DNA of 64,000 nt from Paratinospora sagittata (Eukaryota > Streptophyta > Magnoliopsida > Ranunculales > Menispermaceae). Position numbers and translations under genes: made by a program. The stretch covers positions 20,498,286-20,562,285 of the forward strand of contig CM069603.1 in the NCBI GenBank assembly GCA_035771175.1, read 5' to 3'. Shown here in pieces: positions 1 through 14,200 of the stretch; within the stretch, counting starts at the first letter, position 1; each line of letters starts with the position of its first letter. A model generated the notes under the pieces. That model made no database searches. It was not told the DNA's origin and saw only the letters and a list, made by a program, of their open reading frames with translations.

Positions 1-873
1 AAAAAAAGGCTTCGAATTGAATCAAAATTGCAATCTGTCTTGATGTTCAGCTAGTTCTTCATTTTATCCCTTGTGTGCTAAGATTTGCAGAGGCTATCCA
101 TTGTTTAAAACTCTAAGTATATGAAGTGGTCTCGGTAAGATAACACATCAAAGAGGAACACATCACCTGTTTTGCATCAAGAACACATCAAACAAAAGCT
201 TTCGAATTCTACAATGATCAAGCTCGAAGAACGAAGACATATCTCATGTCTAATGCATTAGTTTGATATCTGGTGTGTAAGGCAACCCCTCGATCAATCT
301 TAGCACTAAAACTCTGAAAATTGCAAAGTCTTCAAAATCACTTTCGATATAGTATTTCATTTTGAAAAAAATTATTTTCTGAAAGGTTTTAATCATAATT
401 TTAATGAGTTTTGAATTATTTAAAAGTGTTTAATCTTATATCAAAGTGTTTTGAGTCAGTGAAATGGTTCTTTAGTGTCAAAATATTAATTTTTCAAAAA
501 TAAGGCTATCCAGCAATTGGCACGTCTTAGACTAAAATCTTATATTTCTAACGAGAAAAATGTGGGCACTTCTGCTTGCTCGATTTTTTTATTCCTTCAC
601 AGTTTTGCCAGGTTATCTTAATTGAAATATTCTCTAGTAACACCTAGATGATTCCCATTGTCTCGCACCCCCAAAAAACTTTAGATTGAACAATGTTTTG
701 AATTCAAATCATTTTTTAGTACTCTTGCTCTTTAACCTTCAACTTCAAATTTTATAAAACACTCATTCTCTGATTTTCAAAAATTCAACACGCACGATAT
801 TTGCAAGTTAGATTGAGCTTTTCGAAGAGTTTTTCAAGAGAAGAAAGTAATGATTCTTGCCTTTGCAAAAAAA
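1..873 (+). repeat. Unit 1 (with the 7-base tail of the preceding unit), mosaic type
   Basis: The first part carries the left-zone markers AAAAGCTTTCG (HindIII) and GATATCTGG (EcoRV), shared with units 4, 7, 8, 14 and 15. The middle switches to a second type: TTTTGAAAAAAATTATTTTC and GTGTTTAATC, otherwise seen in units 16 and 19 and in part in unit 20. The end carries CACCCCC, as in units 2 and 5. A single unit holding marks of three types suggests past crossing-over or gene conversion. Confidence 0.75.
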
Positions 874-3800
874 GGCTTCGAATTGAATCAAAAATGCAAT
901 CTGTCTTGATGTTCAGCTAGTTCTTCATTTTATCCCTTGTGTGCTAAGATTTGCAGAGGCTATCCATTGTTTAAAACTCTAAGTATATGAAGTGGTCTCG
1001 GTAAGATAACGCATCAAAGAGGAACACATCACCTGTTTTGCATCAAAAACACATCAAACAATAGCTTTCGAATTCTACAATGATCAAGCTCGAAGAACGA
1101 AGACATATCTCACGTCTAATGCATTAGTTTGATCTCTGGTGTGTAAGGTAACCCCTCGATCAATCTTAGCACTAAAACTCTGAAAATTGCAAAGTCTTCA
1201 AAATCACTTTCAATATAGTATTTCATTTTTACAAAAATGTTTTCCGAAAGGTTTTAACCATAATTTTAATGAGTTTTGAATTATTTAAAAGTGTTTATTC
1301 TTATATCAAAGTGTTTTGAGTCAATGAAATGGTTCTTTAGTGTCAAAATATTAATTTTTCAAAAATAAGGCTATCCAGCAATTGGCACGTCTTAGACTAA
1401 AATCTTATATTTCTAACGAGAAAAATGTGGGCACTTCTGCTTGCTCGATTTTTCTATTCCTTCACAGTTTTGCCAGGTTATCTTAATTGAAATATTCTCT
1501 AGTAACACCTAGATGATTCCCATTGTCTCGCACCCCCAAAAAACTATAGATTGAACAATGTTTTGAATTCAAATCATTTTTTAGTACTCTTGCTCTTTAA
1601 CCTTCAACTTCAAATTTTATAAAACACTCATTCTCTTATTTTCAAAAATTCAACACGCACGATATTCGCAAGTTAGATTGAGCTTTTCGAAGAGTTTTTC
1701 AAGAGAAGAAAGTAATGATTCTTTCCTTTGCAAAAAAAGGCTTCGAATTGAATCAAAAATGCAATCTGTCTTGATGTTCAGCTAGTTCTTCATTTTATCC
1801 CTTGTGTGCTAAGATTTGCAGAGGCTATCCATTGTTTAAAACTCTAAGTATATGAAGTGGTCTCGGTAAGATAACACATCAAAGAGGAACACATCACCTG
1901 TTTTGCATCAAGAACACATCAAACAATAGCTTTCGAATTCTACAATGATCAAGCTCGAAGAACGAAGACATATCTCATGTCTAGTGCATTAGTTTGATCT
2001 TTGGTGTGTAAGGGAACCCCTCGATCAATCTTAGCACTAAAACTCTAAAAATTGCAAAGTCTTCAAAATCACTTTCGATATAGTATTTCATTTTTACAAA
2101 AATGTTTTCCGAAAGGTTTTAATCAAAATTTTAATGAGTTTTGAATTATTTAAAAGTGTTTATTCTTATATCAAAGTGTTTTGAGTCAATGAAATGGTTC
2201 TTTAGTGTCAAAATATTAATTTTTCAAAAACAAGGCTATCCAGCAATTGGCACGTCTTAGACTAAAATCTTATATTTTAACGAGAAAAATGTGGGCACTT
2301 CTGCTTGCTCGATTTTTCTATTCCTTCACAGTTTTGCAAGGTTATCTTAATTGAAATATTCTCTAGTAACACCTAGATGATTCCCATTGTCTCGCACGCA
2401 AAAAAAACTTTAGATTGAACAATGTTTTGAATTCAAATCATTTTGTAGTACTCTTGCTCTTTAACCTTCAACTTCAAATTTTATAAAACACTCATTCTCT
2501 GATTTTCAAAAATTCAACACGCACGATATTTGCAAGTTAGATTGAGGTTTTCGAAGAGTTTTTCAAGAGAAGAAAGTAATGATTCTTGCCTTTGCAAAAA
2601 AAAAGGCTTCGAATTGAATCAAAATTGCAATCTGTCTTGATGTTCAGCTAGTTCTTCATTTTATCCCTTGTGTGCTAAGATTTGCAGAGGCTATCCATTG
2701 TTTAAAACTCTAAGTATATGAAGTGGTCTCGGTAAGATAACACATCAAAGAGGAACACATCACCTGTTTTGCATCAAGAACACATCAAACAAAAGCTTTC
2801 GAATTCTACAATGATCAAGCTCGAAGAACGAAGACATATCTCATGTCTAATGCATTAGTTTGATATCTGGTGTGTAAGGCAACCCCTCGATCAACCTTAG
2901 CACTAAAACTCTGAAAATTGCAAAGTCTTCAAAATCACTTTCGATATAGTATTTCATTTTTACAAAAATGTTTTCCGAAAGGTTTTAATCATAATTTTAA
3001 AGAGTTTTGAATTATTTAAAAGTGTTTATTCTTATATCAAATTGTTTTGAGTCAATGAAATGGTTCTTTAGTGTCAAAATTTTAATTTTTCAAAAATAAG
3101 GCTATCCAGCAATTGGCACGTCTTAGACTAAAATCTGATATTTCTAACGAGAAAAATGTGGGCACTTCTGCTTGCTCGATTTTTCTATTCCTTCACCGTT
3201 TTGCTAGGTTATCTTAATTAAAATATTCTCTAGTAACACCTAGATGATTCCCATTGTCTCGCACGCCCAAAAAACTTTAGATTGAAAAATGTTTTGAATT
3301 CAAATCATTTTGTAGTACTCTTGCTCTTTAACCTTCAACTTCAAATTTTATAAAACACTTATTCTCTGATTTTCAAAAATACAACACGCACGATATTTGC
3401 AAGTTAGATTGAGGTTTTCGAAGAGTTTTTCAAGAGAAGAAAGTAATGATTCTTGCCTTTGCAAAAAAAAAGGCTTCGAATTGAATCAAAATTGCAATCT
3501 GTCTTGATGTTCAGCTAGTTCTTCATTTTATCCCTTGTGTGCTAAGATTTGCAGAGGCTATCCATTGTTTAAAACTCTAAGTATATGAAGTGGTCTCGGT
3601 AAGATAACACATCAAAGAGGAACACATCACCTGTTTTGCATCAAGAACACATCAAACAAAAGCTTTCGAATTCTACAATGATCAAGCTCGAAGAACGAAG
3701 ACATATCTCACGTCTAATGCATTAGTTTGATCTCTGGTGTGTAAGGTAACCCCTCGATCAATCTTAGCACTAAAACTCTGAAAATTGCAAAGTCTTCAAA

Positions 3801-6067
3801 ATCACTTTCAATATAGTATTTCATTTTTACAAAAATGTTTTCCGAAAGGTTTTAACCATAATTTTAATGAGTTTTGAATTATTTAAAAGTGTTTATTCTT
3901 ATATCAAAGTGTTTTGAGTCAATGAAATGGTTCTTTAGTGTCAAAATATTAATTTTTCAAAAATAAGGCTATCCAGCAATTGGCACGTCTTAGACTAAAA
4001 TCTTATATTTCTAACGAGAAAAATGTGGGCACTTCTGCTTGCTCGATTTTTCTATTCCTTCACAGTTTTGCCAGGTTATCTTAATTGAAATATTCTCTAG
4101 TAACACCTAGATGATTCCCATTGTCTCGCACCCCCAAAAAACTATAGATTGAACAATGTTTTGAATTCAAATCATTTTTTAGTACTCTTGCTCTTTAACC
4201 TTCAACTTCAAATTTTATAAAACACTCATTCTCTGATTTTCAAAAATTCAACACGCACGATATTCGCAAGTTAGATTGAGCTTTTCGAAGAGTTTTTCAA
4301 GAGAAGAAAGTAATGATTCTTTCCTTTGCAAAAAAAGGCTTCGAATTGAATCAAAAATGCAATCTGTCTTGATGTTCAGCTAGTTCTTCATTTTATCCCT
4401 TGTGTGCTAAGATTTGCAGAGGCTATCCATTGTTTAAAACTCTAAGTATATGAAGTGGTCTCGGTAAGATAACACATCAAAGAGGAACACATCACCTGTT
4501 TTGCATCAAGAACACATCAATCAATAGCTTTCGAATTCTACAATGATCAAGCTCGAAGAACGAAGACATATCTCATGTCTAGTGCATTAGTTTGATCTTT
4601 GGTGTGTAAGGGAACCCCTCGATCAATCTTAGCACTAAAACTCTAAAAATTGCAAAGTCTTCAAAATCACTTTCGATATAGTATTTCATTTTTACAAAAA
4701 TGTTTTCCGAAAGGTTTTAATCAAAATTTTAATGAGTTTTGAATTATTTAAAAGTGTTTATTCTTATATCAAAGTGTTTTGAGTCAATGAAATGGTTCTT
4801 TAGTGTCAAAATATTAATTTTTCAAAAACAAGGCTATCCAGCAATTGGCACGTCTTAGACTAAAATCTTATATTTTAACGAGAAAAATGTGGGCACTTCT
4901 GCTTGCTCGATTTTTCTATTCCTTCACAGTTTTGCAAGGTTATCTTAATTGAAATATTCTCTAGTAACACCTAGATGATTCCCATTGTCTCGCACGCAAA
5001 AAAAACTTTAGATTGAACAATGTTTTGAATTCAAATCATTTTGTAGTACTCTTGCTCTTTAACCTTCAACTTCAAATTTTATAAAACACTCATTCTCTGA
5101 TTTTCAAAAATTCAACACGCACGATATTTGCAAGTTAGATTGAGGTTTTCGAAGAGTTTTTCAAGAGAAGAAAGTAATGATTCTTGCCTTTGCAAAAAAA
5201 AAGGCTTCGAATTGAATCAAAATTGCAATCTGTCTTGATGTTCAGCTAGTTCTTCATTTTATCCCTTGTGTGCTAAGATTTGCAGAGGCTATCCATTGTT
5301 TAAAACTCTAAGTATATGAAGTGGTCTCGGTAAGATAACACATCAAAGAGGAACACATCACCTGTTTTGCATCAAGAACACATCAAACAAAAGCTTTCGA
5401 ATTCTACAATGATCAAGCTCGAAGAACGAAGACATATCTCATGTCTAATGCATTAGTTTGATATCTGGTGTGTAAGGCAACCCCTCGATCAACCTTAGCA
5501 CTAAAACTCTGAAAATTGCAAAGTCTTCAAAATCACTTTCGATATAGTATTTCATTTTTACAAAAATGTTTTCCGAAAGGTTTTAATCATAATTTTAAAG
5601 AGTTTTGAATTATTTAAAAGTGTTTATTCTTATATCAAATTGTTTTGAGTCAATGAAATGGTTCTTTAGTGTCAAAATTTTAATTTTTCAAAAATAAGGC
5701 TATCCAGCAATTGGCACGTCTTAGACTAAAATCTGATATTTCTAACGAGAAAAATGTGGGCACTTCTGCTTGCTCGATTTTTCTATTCCTTCACCGTTTT
5801 GCTAGGTTATCTTAATTAAAATATTCTCTAGTAACACCTAGATGATTCCCATTGTCTCGCACGCCCAAAAAACTTTAGATTGAAAAATGTTTTGAATTCA
5901 AATCATTTTGTAGTACTCTTGCTCTTTAACCTTCAACTTCAAATTTTATAAAACACTTATTCTCTGATTTTCAAAAATACAACACGCACGATATTTGCAA
6001 GTTAGATTGAGGTTTTCGAAGAGTTTTTCAAGAGAAGAAAGTAATGATTCTTGCCTTTGCAAAAAAA
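874..6067 (+). repeat. Trimer higher-order repeat, two copies (units 2-4 and 5-7)
   Basis: Units 2, 3 and 4 correspond one to one with units 5, 6 and 7 at an offset of 2598 bp. Markers: units 2 and 5 share CTCACGTCT, TTCAATATAG and TTTTAACCATAA; units 3 and 6 share CTAGTGCATTAG, GTAAGGGAACCCC and TTTTGCAAGG; units 4 and 7 share CAAATTGTTTTG and TTTTGCTAGG. The first quarter of unit 5 instead looks like units 4, 7 and 8 (ACAAAAGCTTTCG). The true copy junction is therefore inside unit 5, at about 3660-3710, and the duplicated block runs from about 1.1 to 3.7 kb and again from 3.7 to 6.3 kb. Few differences separate the copies, for example CATCAAACAA against CATCAATCAA. Confidence 0.9.
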
Positions 6068-6933
6068 GGCTTCGAATTGAATCAAAATTGCAATCTGTCT
6101 TGATGTTCAGCTAGTTCTTCATTTTATCCCTTGTGTGCTAAGATTTGCAGAGGCTATCCATTGTTTAAAACTCTAAGTATATGAAGTGGTCTCGGTAAGA
6201 TAACACATCAAAGAGGAACACATCACCTGTTTTGCATCAAGAACACATCAAACAAAAGCTTTCGAATTATACAATGATCAAGCTCGAAGAACGAAGACAT
6301 ATCTCATGTCTACTGCATTAGTTTGATATCTGGTGTGTAAGGCAACCCATCGATCAACCTTAGCACTAAAACTCTGAAAATTGCAAAGTCTTCAAAATCA
6401 CTTTCGATATAGTATTTCATTTTTACAAAAATGTTTTCCGAAAGGTTTTAATCATAATTTTAAAGAGTTTTGAATTATTTAAAAGTGTTTATTCTTATAT
6501 CAAAGTGTTTTGAGTCAATGAAATGGTTCTTTAGTGTCAAAATTTTAATTTTTCAAAAATAAGGCTATCCAGCAATTGGCACGTCTTAGACTAAAATCTG
6601 ATATTTCTAACGAGAAAAATGTGGGCACTTCTGCTTGCTCGATTTTTCTATTCCTTCACCGTTTTGCCAGGTTATCTTAATTGAAATATTCTCTAGTAAC
6701 ACCTAGATGATTCCCATTGTCTCGCACGCCCAAAAAACTTTAGATTGAACAATGTTTTGAATTCAAATCATTTTGTAGTACTCTTGCTCTTTAACCTTCA
6801 ACTTCAAATTTTATAAAACACTTATTCTCTGATTTTCAAAAATTCAACACGCACGATATTTGCAAGTTAGATTGAGCTTTTCGAAGAGTTTTTCAAGAGA
6901 AAAAAGTAATGATTCTTGCCTTTGCAAAAAAAA
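6068..6933 (+). repeat. Unit 8, single unit between blocks
   Basis: This 866-bp unit belongs to the GATATCTGG type (as units 4, 7, 14 and 15) but has private changes: CGAATTATAC, which destroys the first EcoRI site, and CTACTGCATTAG, which breaks the ATGCAT palindrome. Its CCCATCGATC is shared with units 14 and 17. Its first quarter matches unit 5 closely, as expected if it was the original neighbour downstream of the duplicated trimer. Confidence 0.75.
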
Positions 6934-9900
6934 GGCTTCGAATTGAATCAAAATTGCAATCTGTCTTGATGTTCAGCTAGTTCTTCATTTTATCCCTTGT
7001 GTGCTAAGATTTGCAGAGGCTATCCATTGTTTAAAACTCTAAGTATATGAAGTGGTCTCGGTAAGATAACACATCAAAGAGGAACACATCACCTGTTTTG
7101 CATCAAGAACACATCAAACAATAGCTTTCGAATTCTACAATGATCAAGCTCGAAGAACGAAGACATATCTCATGTCTAATGCATTAGTTTGATCTCTGGT
7201 GTGTAAGGTAACCCCTCGATCAATCTTAGCACTAAAACTCTGAAAATTGCAAAGTCTTCAAAATCATTTTCGATATAGTATTTCATTTTTACAAAAATGT
7301 TTTCCGAAAGGTTTTAATCATAATTTTAATGAGTTTTGAATTATTTAAAAGTGTTTATTCTTATATCAAAGTGTTTTGAGTCAATGAAATGGTTCTTTAG
7401 TGTCAAAATATTAATTTTTCAAAAACAAGGCTATCCAGCAATTGGCACGTCTTAGACTAAAATCTTATATTATAACGAGAAAAATGTCGGCACTTCTGCT
7501 TGCTCGATTTTTCTATTCCTTCACAGTTTTGCCAGGTTATCTTAATTGAAATATTCTCTAGTAACACCTAGATGATTCCCATTGTCTCGCACGCAAAAAA
7601 AACTTTAGATTGAACAATGTTTTGAATTCAAATCATTTTGTAGTACTCTTGCTCTTTAACCTTCAACTTCAAATTTTATAAAACACTCATTCTCTGATTT
7701 TCAAAAATTCAACACGCACGATATTTGCAAGTTAGATTGAGGTTTTTGAAGAGTTTTTCAAGAGAAGAAAGTATTGATTCTTGCCTTTGCAAAAAAAAGG
7801 CTTCGAATTGAATCAAAATTTCAATCTGTCTTGATGTTCAGCTAGTTCTTCATTTTATCCCTTGTGTGCTAAGATTTGCAGAGGCTATCCATTGTTTAAA
7901 ACTCTAAGTATATGAAGTGGTCTCGGTAAGATAACACATCAAAGAGGAACACATCACCTGTTTTGCATCAAGAACACATCAAACAAAAGCATTCGAATTC
8001 TACAATGATCAAGCTCGAAGAACGAAGACATATCTCATGTCTAATGCATTAGTTTGATATCTGGTGTGTAAGGCAACCCCTCGATCAACCTTAGCACTAA
8101 AACTCTGAAAATTGCAAAGTCTACAAAATCACTTTCGATATAGTATTTCATTTTTACGAAAATGTTTTCCGAAAGGTTTTAATCATAATTTTAAAGAGTT
8201 TTGAATTATTTAAAAGTGTTTATTCTTATATCAAAGTGTTTTGAGTCAATGAAATGGTTCTTTAGTGTCAAAATTTTAATTTTTCAAAAATAAGGCTATC
8301 CAGCAATTGGCACGTCTTAGACTAAAATCTGATATTTCTAACGAGAAAAATGTGGGCACTTCTGCTTGCTCGATTTTTCTATTCCTTCACCGTTTTACCA
8401 GGTTATCTTAATTAAAATATTCTCTAGTAACACCTAGATCATTCCCATTGTCTCGCACGCCCAAAAAACTTTAGATTGAAAAATGTTTTGAATTCAAATC
8501 ATTTTGTAGTACTCTTGCTCTTTAACCTTCAACTTCAAATTTTATTAAACACTTATTCTCTGATTTTCAAAAAGACAACACGCACGATATTTGCAAGTTA
8601 GATTGAGGTTTTCGAAGAGTTTTTCAAGAGAAGAAAGTAATGATTCTTGCCTTTGCAAAAAAAGGCTTCGAATTGAATCAAAATTGCAATCTGTCTTGAT
8701 GTTCAGCTAGTTCTTCATTTTATCCCTTGTGTGCTAAGATTTGCAGAGGCTATCCATTGTTTAAAACTCTAAGTATATGAAGTGGTCTCGGTAAGATAAC
8801 ACATCAAAGAGGAACACATCACCTGTTTTGCATCAAGAACACATCAAACAATAGCTTTCGAATTCTACAATGATCAAGCTCGAAGAACGAAGACATATCT
8901 CATGTCTAATGCATTAGTTTGATCTCTGGTGTGTAAGGTAACCCCTCGATCAATCTTAGCACTAAAACTCTGAAAATTGCAAAGTCTTCAAAATCATTTT
9001 CGATATAGTATTTCATTTTTACAAAAATGTTTTCCGAAAGGTTTTAATCATAATTTTAATGAGTTTTGAATTATTTAAAAGTGTTTATTCTTATATCAAA
9101 GTGTTTTGAGTCAATGAAATGGTTCTTTAGTGTCAAAATATTAATTTTTCAAAAACAAGGCTATCCAGCAATTGGCACGTCTTAGACTAAAATCTTATAT
9201 TATAACGAGAAAAATGTCGGCACTTCTGCTTGCTCGATTTTTCTATTCCTTCACAGTTTTGCCAGGTTATCTTAATTGAAATATTCTCTAGTAACACCTA
9301 GATGATTCCCATTGTCTCGCATGCAAAAAAAACTTTAGATTGAACAATGTTTTGAATTCAAATCATTTTGTAGTACTCTTGCTCTTTAACCTTCAACTTC
9401 AAATTTTATAAAACACTCATTCTCTGATTTTCAAAAATTCAACACGCACGATATTTGCAAGTTAGATTGAGGTTTTTGAAGAGTTTTTCAAGAGAAGAAA
9501 GTATTGATTCTTGCCTTTGCAAAAAAAAGGCTTCGAATTGAATCAAAATTTCAATCTGTCTTGATGTTCAGCTAGTTCTTCATTTTATCCCTTGTGTGCT
9601 AAGATTTGCAGAGGCTATCCATTGTTTAAAACTCTAAGTATATGAAGTGGTCTCGGTAAGATAACACATCAAAGAGGAACACATCACCTGTTTTGCATCA
9701 AGAACACATCAAACAAAAGCATTCGAATTCTACAATGATCAAGCTCGAAGAACGAAGACATATCTCATGTCTAATGCATTAGTTTGATATCTGGTGTGTA
9801 AGGCAACCCCTCGATCAACCTTAGCACTAAAACTCTGAAAATTGCAAAGTCTACAAAATCACTTTCGATATAGTATTTCATTTTTACAAAAATGTTTTCC

Positions 9901-10393
9901 GAAAGGTTTTAATCATAATTTTAAAGAGTTTTGAATTATTTAAAAGTGTTTATTCTTATATCAAAGTGTTTTGAGTCAATGAAATGGTTCTTTAGTGTCA
10001 AAATTTTAATTTTTCAAAAATAAGGCTATCCAGCAATTGGCACGTCTTAGACTAAAATCTGATATTTCTAACGAGAAAAATGTGGGCACTTCTGCTTGCT
10101 CGATTTTTCTATTCCTTCACCGTTTTACCAGGTTATCTTAATTAAAATATTCTCTAGTAACACCTAGATCATTCCCATTGTCTCGCACGCCCAAAAAACT
10201 TTAGATTGAAAAATGTTTTGAATTCAAATCATTTTGTAGTACTCTTGCTCTTTAACCTTCAACTTCAAATTTTATTAAACACTTATTCTCTGATTTTCAA
10301 AAAGACAACACGCACGATATTTGCAAGTTAGATTGAGGTTTTCGAAGAGTTTTTCAAGAGAAGAAAGTAATGATTCTTGCCTTTGCAAAAAAA
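6934..10393 (+). repeat. Dimer higher-order repeat, two copies (units 9-10 and 11-12)
   Basis: The offset is exactly 1730 bp. Units 9 and 11 share AAATCATTTTCG, TATATTATAACG and ATGTCGGCAC. Units 10 and 12 share AAAATTTCAATC, AAAAGCATTCG, GTCTACAAAATC, TTTTACCAGG, CCTAGATCATTCC and AAAAAGACAAC. I see only a couple of differences, such as CACGCAAAA against CATGCAAAA and TTACGAAAATG against TTACAAAAATG. The start of unit 13 still resembles units 9 and 11 before diverging, so the block edge lies inside the unit. Confidence 0.92.
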
Positions 10394-11258
10394 GGCTTCG
10401 AATTGAATCAAAATTGCAATCTGTCTTGATGTTCAGCTAGTTCTTCATTTTATCCCTTGTGTGCTAAGATTTGCAGAGGCTATCCATTGTTTAAAACTCT
10501 AAGTATATGAAGTGGTCTCGGTAAGATAACACATCAAAGAGGAACACATCACCTGTTTTGCATCAAGAACACATCAAACAATAGCTTTCGAATTCTACAA
10601 TGATCAAGCTCGAAGAACGAAGACATATCTCATGTCTAATGCATTAGTTTGATCTCTGGTGTGTAAGGTAACCCCTCGATCAATCTTAGCACTAAAACTC
10701 TGAAAATTGCAAAGTCTTCAAAATCACTTTCGGTATAGTATTTCATTTTTACAAAAATGTTTTCCGAAAGGTTTTAATCATAATTTTAATGAGTTTTGAA
10801 TTATTTAAAAGTGTTTATTCTTATATCAAAGTGTTTTGAGTCAATGAAATGGTTCTTTAGTGTCAAAATATTAATTTTTCAAAAACAAGGCTATCCAGCA
10901 ATTGGCACGTCTTAGACTAAAATCTTATATTTTAACGAGAAAAATGTGGGCACTTCTGCTTGCTCGATTTTTCTATTCCTTCACAGTTTTGCCAGGTTAT
11001 CTTAATTGAAATATTCTCTAGTAACACCTAGATGATTCCCATTGTCTCGCACCCCCAAAAAACTTTAGATTGAACAATGTTTTGAATTCAAATCATTTTG
11101 TAGTACTCTTGCTCTTTAACCTTCAACTTCAAATTTTATAAAACACTTATTCTCTGATTTTCAAAAACACAACACGCACGATATTGGCAAGTTAGATTGA
11201 GCTTTTCGAAGAGTTTTTCAAGAGAAGAAAGTAATGATTCTTGCCTTTGCAAAAAAAA
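10394..11258 (+). repeat. Unit 13, single unit between blocks
   Basis: The first half follows units 9 and 11 (GTAACCCCTCGATCAATC). It then differs with TTCGGTATAG, TATATTTTAACG, CACCCCC and AAAAACACAACACG with GATATTGG. The last pair recurs 30 kb away in unit 48 (at about 41440-41465), an isolated long-range match between otherwise different units. Confidence 0.75.
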
Positions 11259-14200
11259 GGCTTCGAATTGAATCAAAATTGCAATTTGTCTTGATGTTCA
11301 GCTAGTTCTTCATTTTATCCCTTGTGTGCTAAGATTTGCAGAGGCTATCCATTGTTTAAAACTCTAAGTATATGAAGTGTTCTCGGTAAGATAACACATC
11401 AAAGAGGAACACATCACCTGTTTTGCATCAAGAACACATCAAACAAAAGCTTTCGAATTCTACAATGATCAAGCTCGAAGAACGAAGACATATCTCATGT
11501 CTAATGCATTAGTTTGATATCTGGTGTGTGAGGCAACCCATCGATCAACCTTAGCACTAAAACTCTGAAAATTGCAAAGTCTTCAAAATCACTTTCGATA
11601 TAGTATTTCATTTTTACAAAAATGTTTTCCGACAGGTTTTAATCATAATTTTAAAGAGTTTTGAATTATTTAAAAGTGTTTATTCTTATATCAAAGTGTT
11701 TTGAGTCAATGAAATGGTTCTTTAGTGTCAAAATTTTAATTTTTCAAAAATAAGGCTATCCAGCAATTGGCACGTCTTAGACTAAAATCTGATATTTCTA
11801 ACGAGAAAAATGTGGGCACTTCTGCTTGCTCGATTTTTCTATTCGTTCACCGTTTTGCCAGGTTATCTTAATTGAAATATTCTCTAGTAACACCTAGATG
11901 ATTCCCATTGTCTCGCACCCCCAAAAAACTTTAGATTGAACAATGTTTTGAATTCAAATCATTTTGTAGTACTCTTGCTCTTTAACCTTCAACTTCAAAT
12001 TTTATAAAACACTCATTCTCTGATTTTCAAAAATTCAACACGCACGATATTTGCAAGTTAGATTGAGCTTTTCGAAGAGTTTTTCAAGAGAAAAAAGTAA
12101 TGATTCTTGCCTTTGCAAAAAAAAGGCTTCGAATTGAATCAAAATTGCAATCTGTCTTGATGTTCAGCTAGTTCTTCATTTTATCCCTTGTGTGCTAAGA
12201 TTTGCAGAGGCTATCCATTGTTTAAAACTCTAAGTATATGAAGTGGTCTCGGTAAGATAACACATCAAAGAGGAACACATCACCTGTTTTGCATCAAGAA
12301 CACATCAAACAAAAGCTTTCGAATTCTACAATGATCAAGCTCGAAGAACGAAGACATATCTCATGTCTAATGCATTAGTTTGATATCTGGTGTGTAAGGC
12401 AACCCCTCGATCAACCTTAGCACTAAAACTCTGAAAATTGCAAAGTCTTCAAAATCACTTTCGATATAGTATTTCATTTTTACAAAAATGTTTTCCGAAA
12501 GGTTTCAATCATAATTTTAAAGAGTTTTGAATTATTTAAAAGTGTTTATTCTTATATCAAAGTGTTTTGAGTCAATGAAATGGTTCTTTAATGTCAAAAT
12601 TTTAATTTTTCAAAAATAAGGCTATCCAGCAATTGGCACGTCTTAGACTAAAATCTGATATTTCTAACGAGAAAAATGTGGGCACTTCTGCTTGCTCGAT
12701 TTTTCTATTCCTTCACAGTATTGCCAGGTTATCTTAATTGAAATATTCTCGAGTAACACCTAGATGATTCCCATTGTCTCGCACGCCCAAAAAACTTTAG
12801 ATTGAACAATGTTTTGAATTCAAATCATTTTGTAGTACTCTTGCTCTTTAACCTTCAACTTCAAATTATATAAAACACTTATTCTCTGAATTTCAAAAAT
12901 TCAACACGCACGATATTTGCAAGTTAGATTGAGCTTTTCGTAGAGTTTTTTCAAGAGAAGAAAGTAATGATTCTTGCCTTTGGAAAAAAAGGCTTCGAAT
13001 TGAATCAAAATTGCAATCTGTCTTGATGTTCAGCTAGTTCTTCATTTTATCCCTTGTGTGCTAAGATTTGCAGAGGCTATCCATTGTTTAAAACTCTAAG
13101 TGTATGAAGTTGTCTCGGTAAGATAACACATCAAAAAGGGACACATCACCTGTTTTACATCAAGAACACATCAAACACTCGCTTTCGAATTCTACAAAGA
13201 TCAAGCTCGAAGAACGAAGACATATCTCATGTCTAATGCATTAGTTTGATCTCTAGTGTGTAGGGTAACCCCTCGATCAATCTCAGCACTAAAACTCTGA
13301 AAATTGCAAAGTCTTCAAAATCACTTTCGGTATAGTATTTCATTTTGAAAAAAATTATTTTCTGAAAGCTTTTAATCATAATTTTAATGAGTTTTCAATT
13401 ATTTAAAAGTGTTTAATCTTATATCAAAGTGTTTTGAGTTAATGAAATGGTTCTTTAGTGTCAAAATATTAATTTTTCAAAAATATGGCTATCCAGCAAT
13501 TGGCACGTCTTAGACTAAAATCTGATATTTCTAACGAGAAAAATGTGGGCACTTCTGCTTGCTCGATTTTTCTATTCCTTCACAGTTTTGCCAGGTTATC
13601 TTAATTGAAATATTCTCTAGTAACACCTAGATGATTCCCATTGTCTCGCACGCCCAAAAAACTTTAGATTGAACAATGTTTTGAATTCAAATCATTTTGT
13701 AGTACTCTTGCTCTTTAACCTTCAACTTCAAATTTAATAAAACACTCATTCTCTGATTTTCAAAAATACAACACGCACGATATTTGCAAGTTAGATTGAG
13801 CTTTTCGAAGAGTTTTTCAAGAGAAGAAAGTAATGATTCTTGCCTTTGCAAAAAAAAGGCTTCGAATTGAATCAAAATTGCAATTTGTCTTGATGTTCAG
13901 CTAGTTCTTCATTTTATCCCTTGTGTGCTAAGATTTGCAGAGGCTATCCATTGTTTAAAACTCTAAGTATATGAAGTGTTCTCGGTAAGATAACACATCA
14001 AAGAGGAACACATCACCTGTTTTGCATCAAGAACACATCAAACAAAAGCTTTCGAATTCTACAATGATCAAGCTCGAAGAACGAAGACATATCTCATGTC
14101 TAATGCATTAGTTTGATATCTGGTGTGTGAGGCAACCCATCGATCAACCTTAGCACTAAAACTCTGAAAATTGCAAAGTCTTCAAAATCACTTTCGATAT

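Noticed and set aside
13687..13875. Minus-strand open frame of 62 codons
   Set aside because: It spans a unit junction, including the A-run, and is open only because units 16-17 have a favourable set of changes and run length. Other units have the same region closed. There is no recognisable domain or codon bias, so it is a chance frame in satellite DNA.
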